From RUG191 sp045642225 (GTDB taxonomy: Bacteria; Bacillota; Clostridia; Lachnospirales; Lachnospiraceae): a DNA stretch of 15,261 nt. The notes under the pieces are model-generated. The model was not told the origin of the DNA and searched no databases. It worked only from the letters and a program-made list of their open reading frames with translations. The stretch is from the NCBI GenBank assembly GCA_045642225.1, contig JAZUIN010000109.1:1-15261 (forward strand), written 5' to 3'. Numbering within the stretch: position 1 is the stretch's first letter; every line of letters starts with the position of its first letter. Made by a program: the position numbers and the translations under genes. Below are positions 6,307 to 12,840 of this stretch, piece by piece.

Positions 6307-8025
6307 ATGGCTAATGGGTTCGGTAGTTTATATGTAGGTGCAGCAGGACTTCGTACAAATCAGACTGCACTAGACATTACAGCAAACAATTTAGTTAATA
6401 TAGATACTGAAGGTTACGTCCGTGAACAAGTCTTGTTTACGGATCAAAATTATTCCTTCTTTCAATCAGCAGCAGTTTCAAATCAGTACAAAGGTTCTGG
6501 TGTTCAAATTGCTGACGTGATTCATGCAAGGGATATATTTCTAGATAAGGCATATCGTTCCGAGAACTCTCGTTACGCTTTCTATGCCGCTAGTTACGAT
6601 GCAGTAACCGAGGTGGAGAATTATCTTCAAGAAATTAATGGAGAAGCATTTTCAGATGCAATGAATGATTTGAGTGTTGCATTTCAAGAATTTGCTAAGG
6701 ATCCATCTGATTCAGTCAACCAAGACTTAGTAATTCAAAAAGCGTCGCTTTTTGTAACTAGAACTCAAAACCTTTACAATGGTTTGGCTAGTTATCAATC
6801 GACGATTAATACTAAGATTAAGGATGACGTTAAGCGCATCAACGAGCTAGCAGAAACCATTCACGATTTAAATCTTAAAATAGAACGTATTGAAGCAGCA
6901 GGATTTGAGACTGCTATGGATCTTCGTGACCAAAGAGACGTTGCGGTAGATGAGTTGTCTAAGCTTGCTAAGATTTCTTGTTCAGAGACAATAGAAGGTG
7001 TTTATCATATTAGACTTGAAGACAAAGAGTTTATTGATGATTTCAACGTGTATCCGATTGGCTTACATACTAATACGGTAACAGGTTTTGTTACACCTTA
7101 CTGGCCTCATTTGTCAGATACGGACAAAGATGACATTTACAAGGTATTCAATTTGGACAATATTAGTGCTGCACACAATACTGATAAGGGAGAAGTTAAG
7201 GCATTACTTCTTGCAAGAGGCGATAGCGTAGGCAAGTGGTATGATATGGCTGGCTTATCAGAAAATGAGTATGTAAACGGTCTTGCTAATTCTGTAATGA
7301 TGAATTCAGAGGCTGAGCTTGATACATTAACTCATGATATTATTACATCTGTAAATAATTTCTTGAGCCCACTTACAGAATATGATGGACCCAACATTAC
7401 GGCAACTGATAAGGATGGTAAGACATATACATTGACAGCAGGAACTAAGATAGCTGATACAGAGAATTGTTCAGTTGGTTCTGATGGTGAGATTCCTCCT
7501 AGAGAATTATTTGCTAGAAGAGGCAAAGAGAGATACACCGAAGTTGTTGGTGATGACGGTAAGACTTACTATTTGTATAATGAAGAAGACCAATCTGAGT
7601 ATTCAAAATGTTATACAATTCAAGCCTTAGTAGTTAATCAAGATTTGGTTGAGAATAGAACTTTACTATCACATATGACACAAAACGGTGCAGTGGATTA
7701 TGACTTAGGTAAGAAAATCGTTGCAAAATGGGACGATGATTCTTATGTTCTTAATCCAGCGGACACAACACCTTGTACATACGCAGGATTTTACACCAAG
7801 TATGTTGGTGAAGTGGCAAATGTTGGTTCGATATATAAGACAACGTCTGACACATTACTTAATACTACTAATGCGATTGATAACAATAGAGAAGCAGTAA
7901 CTGGTGTGGCTTCAGACGAAGAATTAACGAACATGATCAAGTATCAAAATGCATATAATGCATGTTCAAGATATGTAAATGTGTTGTCGGAAATGATAGA
8001 ACATTTACTTACGGCTTTAGGATAG
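6307..8025 (+). CDS. flgK: FlgK, hook-filament junction protein 1 (first copy, diverged)
   Basis: A 572-residue secreted flagellar rod/hook family protein that forms the ring between hook and filament. The N-terminal helix and motif ANNLVNIDTEGY (26-37) match the family, but with Leu-Val and Ile-Asp where the usual text is NIxNVNT. The C-terminal 40 residues (GVASDEELTNMIKYQNAYNA ... LSEMIEHLLTALG) carry the classic FlgK end helix that also binds FlgN. The middle (about 220-500) is variable and exposed on the filament. There is no signal peptide, as expected for type III flagellar export. The start has AGGAGA at 6295-6300. A second, more canonical FlgK follows 48 bases later; the two differ strongly in the middle, so this is an old duplication or a distinct paralogue. 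Confidence 0.9.
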   Translation: MANGFGSLYVGAAGLRTNQTALDITANNLVNIDTEGYVREQVLFTDQNYSFFQSAAVSNQYKGSGVQIADVIHARDIFLDKAYRSENSRYAFYAASYDAVTEVENYLQEINGEAFSDAMNDLSVAFQEFAKDPSDSVNQDLVIQKASLFVTRTQNLYNGLASYQSTINTKIKDDVKRINELAETIHDLNLKIERIEAAGFETAMDLRDQRDVAVDELSKLAKISCSETIEGVYHIRLEDKEFIDDFNVYPIGLHTNTVTGFVTPYWPHLSDTDKDDIYKVFNLDNISAAHNTDKGEVKALLLARGDSVGKWYDMAGLSENEYVNGLANSVMMNSEAELDTLTHDIITSVNNFLSPLTEYDGPNITATDKDGKTYTLTAGTKIADTENCSVGSDGEIPPRELFARRGKERYTEVVGDDGKTYYLYNEEDQSEYSKCYTIQALVVNQDLVENRTLLSHMTQNGAVDYDLGKKIVAKWDDDSYVLNPADTTPCTYAGFYTKYVGEVANVGSIYKTTSDTLLNTTNAIDNNREAVTGVASDEELTNMIKYQNAYNACSRYVNVLSEMIEHLLTALG

Positions 8026-8034
8026 AAAAAAATA

Positions 8035-8042
8035 GCCGATAT
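8035..8042 (+). promoter_or_regulatory. Perfect sigma-D -10 element before the second flgK
   Basis: GCCGATAT at 8035-8042 is a full match to the sigma-D -10 sequence and lies in the 48-base gap between the two flgK genes. At the spacing used by the two other sigma-D promoters in this window, the -35 position (8016) reads TTTAGGAT, only a weak match. It may be an internal promoter for the second flgK, flgL, fliW and csrA. Confidence 0.35.
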
Positions 8043-8073
8043 AGAATACAGTAAGTAGAAAAGAGGTGAGAAT

Positions 8074-9909
8074 ATGCCATCATCATTTTTTGGATTGCAT
8101 GTAGCATATACAGGACTTAATGCTTCACAAGCAGCAATCACAAGTACAGCTAATAATATTTCAAATGTAAATACGGAAGGATATTCTCGTCAAACGGTTA
8201 ACAGAGTTGCGGCAGCAGCACAAAGAACATTTTCTAGCTATGGATGTATTGGTACTGGTGTTCAAGTAGAATCTGTTACACAGCAAAGAGATATATATTA
8301 TGATGAGAAATATTGGACTAATAATTCTAGATTAGGAATGTTCGAGAAGAAGCTTTACTATATGGAGCAAATCGAGAATTATTACACAGATAATACAGAA
8401 ATATCTGGCTTCTCTACATTATACGCTAAGATGTTCAACGCTATGGATTCTCTTAAGGAAAATGCTGGTGATGCATCTGTAAGAAATCAATATATCAATA
8501 CTGCACAGGAGTTGATGACATATTTTAATAGTATGTCAACATCTATGCAGGATTTACAAAGTTCTATAAATGATGAAGTTAAGACGGCTGTTGATACTAT
8601 TAATTCAGTGTCACAGAAGGTAGCATTGCTTAATAAGCAAATCAATATTATTGAACTTGAAGGTGGACATGCTAATGAGCTTAGAGATAAGAGAGCTTTA
8701 CTAGTTGATGAGATATCTAAGCTTATTCCAGTTGAGGCGAAGGAAGTAGAGGTTACTAACTCCAACTTTGCGGATCAATTTACTGGAGCAACATATTTCA
8801 CACTCAAATTCAACGGTAACTTGTTAGTTGATAATTATGATTACAATACATTATCAATTGTTACAAGAGACGCATTGAATAACCAATCAGATATTCCTGG
8901 ATTATATGATGTTAAATGGGATTATTCTGGAGCAATAATTGATTTTACTTCCAACGCAATGGAAGGTGAAATGAGAGCGATGTTTGAAGTTAGAGATGGT
9001 AATGATGCTGAAAACCTCAAGGGTAAAGCAGTATCGACAACATCTAACAGCATAACAATTAATAATCCATCAATAACTACTATTGAGAAGATGAATATGC
9101 CAAGTTCGGGAACAGTCCTTGTTAATAGTAGATATTATAACTACACAGAATTTAGTGCAGAAACTGATGCTGATGGCAATATTACGAGTTATACATTTGT
9201 ATTAGATAAACCAATAACTAATGATGAAAGAACAGGAATTGTAGGTAAGAATTTGGTGGTTGGAAATACTTGTAATTTCAAGGGTATACCATATTACCAG
9301 AATCAGATGAACGAGTTCTTACGAAGCTTTACCAAATCATTTAACGATATTGAGTCAAGTGGTAAAGATGGCTATGGCAACAAAATGGGATCGTTCTTCG
9401 TTGGGTATGACACTTTTGCAGGTGTCGAGCTTGATGGAACAGACCCAGTTATTGATACAACATTTTCAAGTTCATCTAACACTTATTATAGAATGACAGC
9501 AGCAACAGCTAGAGTTAATGACGCGAGTCTTAAAGACCCTAAGAAATTTGCTACTACGGTATTTAGAGAAGACGGCGTGGATACAGGTATTGACGCAAAT
9601 GATTTGATACCTAAGCTTGCAGCATTAGAAAGCGACGTTAAGTTGTTTAGAGGTGGCAGCGGTAACGCATTCTTGCAGTGTATGTACACTGATATAACAG
9701 TTGATACACAAGAGAGTAGAGTATTTACATCAAGCTATCAAGGTGTGCAGAATGTGATTGACCAACAACGTATGTCAGTGTCTGCAGTTGATGAAGATGA
9801 CGAAGCTTTGAATTTGATGAAATTCCAGAATGCATATAATTTGGCTGCGAAATGTATATCAACACTTACGGAAATGTATGACCAGTTGATTCTTAGAACG
9901 GGTGCATAA
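8074..9909 (+). CDS. flgK: FlgK, hook-filament junction protein 1 (second copy)
   Basis: A 611-residue FlgK paralogue. The N-terminal motif ANNISNVNTEGYSRQ (26-40) is close to the family consensus, more so than in the first copy. The C-terminus DEDDEALNLMKFQNAYNLAA ... LTEMYDQLILRTGA is the characteristic terminal helix. The central part (about 230-520) is Asn/Thr/Asp-rich and hypervariable, with little resemblance to the first copy. The ribosome binding site AGGTGAG (8064-8070) lies 3 bases before ATG. Both copies are intact, with no frameshift or truncation. They may form separate layers of the junction or be used alternately; that is inference. flgL starts 26 bases downstream. Confidence 0.92.
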   Translation: MPSSFFGLHVAYTGLNASQAAITSTANNISNVNTEGYSRQTVNRVAAAAQRTFSSYGCIGTGVQVESVTQQRDIYYDEKYWTNNSRLGMFEKKLYYMEQIENYYTDNTEISGFSTLYAKMFNAMDSLKENAGDASVRNQYINTAQELMTYFNSMSTSMQDLQSSINDEVKTAVDTINSVSQKVALLNKQINIIELEGGHANELRDKRALLVDEISKLIPVEAKEVEVTNSNFADQFTGATYFTLKFNGNLLVDNYDYNTLSIVTRDALNNQSDIPGLYDVKWDYSGAIIDFTSNAMEGEMRAMFEVRDGNDAENLKGKAVSTTSNSITINNPSITTIEKMNMPSSGTVLVNSRYYNYTEFSAETDADGNITSYTFVLDKPITNDERTGIVGKNLVVGNTCNFKGIPYYQNQMNEFLRSFTKSFNDIESSGKDGYGNKMGSFFVGYDTFAGVELDGTDPVIDTTFSSSSNTYYRMTAATARVNDASLKDPKKFATTVFREDGVDTGIDANDLIPKLAALESDVKLFRGGSGNAFLQCMYTDITVDTQESRVFTSSYQGVQNVIDQQRMSVSAVDEDDEALNLMKFQNAYNLAAKCISTLTEMYDQLILRTGA

Positions 9910-9922
9910 TTTACTAGACAAT

Positions 9923-9938
9923 AGGAGAAATGCTTATG
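9923..9938 (+). promoter_or_regulatory. Ribosome binding site deciding the flgL start
   Basis: AGGAG at 9923-9927 is only 2 bases before the first in-frame ATG (9930) but 8 bases before the second (9936). The second is therefore the likely start, giving MSMRVTNSM; a third ATG at 9942 (14 bases away) is possible, giving MRVTNSM as in many FlgL proteins. Confidence 0.6.
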
Positions 9939-11570
9939 AGTATGAGAGTAACAAATAGTATGATTATGAAATCATCATCAACAAATATTAATGCAACTAA
10001 AGTAAATGTTGATGCGAAGAATAATCAGATGACAACTCAAAAGAAGATTAATCGTCCGTCAGAGGATCCAGTTATTGCTGTTCGTTCTCTACGACTTAGC
10101 ACAACACTTAATAAGCTTAATCAATATGCTGATAAGAACATTCCTGATGCAGAATCTTGGATTGATGTTACAGAAACTGCTATTCTTAATATGAAGTCTA
10201 TCATTACAGATATTAGAACTCAGTGTGTAACAGGAAGTACAGGAACACTTACAGCAGATGATAGAAATACAATACTTAATCAATTACAAGCGCTTCAGAA
10301 GCAAATGTATTCTGAGGGAAATGCTGATTATGCAGGAAGAACAGTTTTTACAGGCTTTAGAACTAATAGTACATTGACATTTCAGAAGGATGAAGCAGAT
10401 AGAGAATATAATATTACAAGTACATTTTCGGCTGCTAACGACATGAAGGAAATGCGCTATTACGATGGCGAGGTTAAAGTGCCTACAACTGAAGCAGAAG
10501 TTCTTGCAGGTGTTCCAGATGAAATGGATGTGGTAGAAACTATATATAATAGATTTCAGTTGCCATATGATAATATCGGGGATTTGACAGGCTTTAGTTT
10601 TGCGACTACTGGAGGCAAGACTTGGACAACTGTAGTAAGTTCTGATATACATGTTGTTGATCCAGCTACGGGAAGAAATGCTGATTATAAGTCAGCTGAT
10701 ATTTCTAGTGTGACAGGTTCTCCTGCTAGTACTATTTTGACATTTGATACAGAAGAAGATTGGTCTGTTTATAGTGCCGCTCAAGGTTTTGAAGGTAAGG
10801 GCGTTAATGATGATGGAATAGTTGTCATCAAAAGCACAGGGGACGTAATTCTTGGTAATAGAGCTGCAGAAACTGTAAGAAAGAACAATATGAATATCGG
10901 ATTTGATTATGATAAGAAGGGCTTTAAGAATGGAGAATTAAGACCTGAGTTCTACTTTGATTGTTCAGACATTACTAATCCATTAGACCCTATCAAATAT
11001 CAAAAGTTTGATGACAATGGCGATCCTATAAGATATGATATAGAATATAACGTTGCAGCAAATCAGAATCTTGCAGTTAATGTTGAAGCGTATGATGTAT
11101 TCGATAGTGGATTAATGCAAGATGTAAATGATATGATTACAGCGGTAAGTAATGCAATTAATGCGCATAGCAAGATTGACAAGATTAAGTCAATGATGAA
11201 AGAGAATCAATATGCAACGGATGAGTGTCAAGCAAAGCTAAAGGAATGGCTTAGCGCAGCACAAAAAGAAGCAGATTATGCAGATGACAATATTCAGAAA
11301 TTATACAGCACTAATATTGGTAAAGCTGATAAATATTTAGGTAATATTGCTTTGTCATTAAGTACTGTAGGATGTAGATCGGATCAACTTGCGGTAACAA
11401 AGCAACGTGTTGAGAATCAACAACAAAACGTAGAAGAGCTACAGTCTAAGAATGATGATATTGATTTGTCACAAATTATTATTCAATATACTTCTGCTTA
11501 TACAGCATATGAGGCATCCCTTTCAGCAGCTTCAAAGTTAGGCGATGTTAGTTTATTGAAATATATATAA
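9936..11570 (+). CDS. flgL: FlgL, hook-filament junction protein 2
   Basis: A 544-residue flagellin-like protein that joins the FlgK ring to the filament. The N-terminus MSMRVTNSMIMKSS, the motif INRPSEDPVIAVRSLRL (38-54) and the C-terminal helix with DLSQIIIQYTSAYTAYEASL (about 510-530) are hallmarks of FlgL. Classical FlgL has about 300 residues; the extra length lies in the centre (about 140-400), an Asp/Thr/Gly-rich variable domain likely exposed on the surface. The C-terminal coiled helix starts near 400. It is exported by the flagellar type III apparatus with FlgN as chaperone. fliW begins 30 bases after the stop. Confidence 0.92.
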   Translation: MSMRVTNSMIMKSSSTNINATKVNVDAKNNQMTTQKKINRPSEDPVIAVRSLRLSTTLNKLNQYADKNIPDAESWIDVTETAILNMKSIITDIRTQCVTGSTGTLTADDRNTILNQLQALQKQMYSEGNADYAGRTVFTGFRTNSTLTFQKDEADREYNITSTFSAANDMKEMRYYDGEVKVPTTEAEVLAGVPDEMDVVETIYNRFQLPYDNIGDLTGFSFATTGGKTWTTVVSSDIHVVDPATGRNADYKSADISSVTGSPASTILTFDTEEDWSVYSAAQGFEGKGVNDDGIVVIKSTGDVILGNRAAETVRKNNMNIGFDYDKKGFKNGELRPEFYFDCSDITNPLDPIKYQKFDDNGDPIRYDIEYNVAANQNLAVNVEAYDVFDSGLMQDVNDMITAVSNAINAHSKIDKIKSMMKENQYATDECQAKLKEWLSAAQKEADYADDNIQKLYSTNIGKADKYLGNIALSLSTVGCRSDQLAVTKQRVENQQQNVEELQSKNDDIDLSQIIIQYTSAYTAYEASLSAASKLGDVSLLKYI

Positions 11571-11600
11571 TAAAAGTATTATACAGGAAGGAATTGTACT

Positions 11601-12062
11601 ATGAGAGTTAACACAAGATTATTTGGGGAAATCGAAATTGCAGAAGACAAAATCATTTGCTTTGCATCAGGTCTTGTTGGTTTTCCAGAAATGAAGAAAT
11701 TTACAATTATTTTTGATGAAGAAAAAACAGGCAAGAAGGGTATTATGTGGCTACAATCATTAGACGAACCACAATTTGCGATGCCTGTAGTTGAGCCAAC
11801 AACAATTATGGATGATTATAATCCAACAGTTAATGATGAGCTTCTAGCTCCTCTTGGAGAGTTGACAGAGAGTAATTTATATGTACTTGTAACAGTAACT
11901 GTACCAAGTGACATCAAGAAGATGACATCTAACTTAAAGGGACCAATCGTTATAAATACTGATAATCTGTTAGCTACACAAATTGTAGTTGAAGATGATT
12001 ATGAAGTTAGATATCCAATATATGAAGTATTGAAGGCTAGAAAAGAAAAGGCAGGTGAGTAG
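11601..12062 (+). CDS. fliW: FliW, CsrA antagonist and flagellar assembly factor
   Basis: A 153-residue cytoplasmic protein, close to the 143 residues of Bacillus FliW. FliW binds either flagellin or CsrA: when flagellin has been exported, free FliW sequesters CsrA and relieves repression of flagellin translation. Recognisable stretches are MRVNTRLFGEIEI at the N-terminus, FASGLVGFPE (21-30) and MWLQSLDEPQFAMPVVEP in the middle. The ribosome binding site AAGGA (11588-11592) is 8 bases before ATG. Its stop TAG (12060-12062) is one base before the csrA start, so the two partners are translated in fixed ratio. Confidence 0.95.
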   Translation: MRVNTRLFGEIEIAEDKIICFASGLVGFPEMKKFTIIFDEEKTGKKGIMWLQSLDEPQFAMPVVEPTTIMDDYNPTVNDELLAPLGELTESNLYVLVTVTVPSDIKKMTSNLKGPIVINTDNLLATQIVVEDDYEVRYPIYEVLKARKEKAGE

Positions 12063-12066
12063 AATG
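12053..12066 (+). promoter_or_regulatory. Ribosome binding site deciding the csrA start
   Basis: AGGTGA (12053-12058), inside the end of fliW, is 5 bases before ATG 12064. An in-frame GTG at 12055 lies within this site itself and cannot use it. ATG 12064 gives the standard MLxLTRKKGE start of CsrA. Confidence 0.75.
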
Positions 12067-12279
12067 TTAGCATTAACAAGAAAGAAAGGCGAGTCTCTCG
12101 TTGTAAATAACAATATTGAGATAACAGTTTTAGAGATTCGTGGAGATCAAGTGAAAATTGGCATTTCTGCTCCAAAGGAAGTGCCTATCTATCGTAAGGA
12201 AGTATATTTACAGATTCAAGAAGAAACTAAGGAAGCTATGAGTGTAGAAGGCTTAGATGCTCTTAAGGATTTGTTCTAG
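12064..12279 (+). CDS. csrA: CsrA, RNA-binding translational regulator
   Basis: A 71-residue protein, the usual CsrA size (74 in Bacillus subtilis). A CsrA dimer binds ANGGA motifs near ribosome binding sites and blocks translation, with flagellin mRNA as the known target in Firmicutes. MLALTRKKGESLVV at the N-terminus and VKIGISAPKEVPIYRKEVY (30-48) are characteristic. The residues that contact RNA, around R6 and R44, are present. The C-terminal extension (about 49-71) is the part FliW binds in Bacillus. Position 3 is Ala where Val or Ile is more usual, a mild oddity. It is the last gene of the flgM operon; a strong terminator follows within 6 bases. Confidence 0.95.
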   Translation: MLALTRKKGESLVVNNNIEITVLEIRGDQVKIGISAPKEVPIYRKEVYLQIQEETKEAMSVEGLDALKDLF

Positions 12280-12284
12280 ACTAT

Positions 12285-12321
12285 AACCTCTTTGCTGGGT
12301 GAACCAGTGAAGAGGTTTTTT
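12285..12321 (+). terminator. Intrinsic terminator of the flgM-csrA operon
   Basis: AACCTCTT (12285-12292) pairs with AAGAGGTT (12310-12317), an inner CTGG/CCAG stem extends the hairpin (12295-12298 with 12304-12307), and six Ts run from 12316 to 12321. This is a textbook rho-independent terminator five bases after the csrA stop. Confidence 0.92.
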
Positions 12322-12340
12322 ATAAATGTCAACATAGGTC

Positions 12341-12367
12341 TAAACTATTAAGAAATTCTTCCGATAT
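12341..12367 (+). promoter_or_regulatory. Sigma-D (sigma-28) promoter of the flaG-fliD-fliS unit
   Basis: TAAACTAT (12341-12348), an 11-base spacer, and TCCGATAT (12360-12367) match the flagellar sigma-28 consensus with the same geometry as the flgM promoter. Transcription would start near 12374, leaving a leader of about 56 bases. It sits directly after the csrA terminator. Confidence 0.87.
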
Positions 12368-12429
12368 AAAAAATAGAACTATAAGAATTAAAGGGTATAT
12401 CCCGTAGAAATACACATGGAGGTGACGGT

Positions 12430-12837
12430 ATGAACGTAGAAGGAATTAATAGTGTAAGCATTGGACAAGGAAGTCAAACTGCAACAACTACAGTTAAGGC
12501 TACACCTAAAGCTGTAGAAAGTAAACCAGTAGAAATTAATAACAAACCAACTGTTGAAATATCTAGTGATCCTAAGAAAGCTGGTGTTGAACCAGCAAGA
12601 ATTGAAGGTCAAGCTAGTAATGAGCAGATTCGTCAAGCAGTTGAGAAATTTAATAAAGAAGCTATAAGCAATGGCGAGGCAATATTTGGTATTCATGATA
12701 AGACTAATCGTGTGATGATTAAGATTGTTGACAAAGATACCAAAGAAGTTATTAAAGAATTTCCACCAGAAAAGACTTTGGATATGATAGCTAAGGCTTG
12801 GGAAATGGCTGGAATTCTAGTAGATGAAAGGAGATAA
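12430..12837 (+). CDS. flaG: FlaG family protein
   Basis: A 135-residue protein of the FlaG family, which in several bacteria influences filament length; its molecular action is not settled. The N-terminal half (1-60) is low in complexity and probably disordered (many Thr, Val, Lys, Pro). The conserved domain lies at about 65-133, with INEEFxP-like text KIVDKDTKEVIKEFPPEKTL and the end AKAWEMAGILVDERR, which matches the family's IPxEKxLDMxxxxxExxGLLVDxR ending. A strong ribosome binding site GGAGGTGA (12418-12425) precedes ATG by 4 bases. The fliD start is 3 bases after the stop and its ribosome binding site lies within flaG, so the two are translated together. Confidence 0.88.
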   Translation: MNVEGINSVSIGQGSQTATTTVKATPKAVESKPVEINNKPTVEISSDPKKAGVEPARIEGQASNEQIRQAVEKFNKEAISNGEAIFGIHDKTNRVMIKIVDKDTKEVIKEFPPEKTLDMIAKAWEMAGILVDERR

Positions 12838-12840
12838 GAT

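Noticed and set aside
10284..10652. 122-codon minus-strand open frame inside flgL
   Set aside because: Cys/Ser/Ile-rich composition typical of a reverse-strand shadow; no support beyond being open.
11543..11571. TATAAT at 11566-11571 as a promoter for fliW
   Set aside because: No -35 match at 16-18 bases spacing (the sequence there is CGATGT); AT-rich chance hit at the end of flgL.
12385..12403. GGG/CCC hairpin in the flaG leader
   Set aside because: Only three GC pairs with a 5-base loop; too weak to support a regulatory claim.
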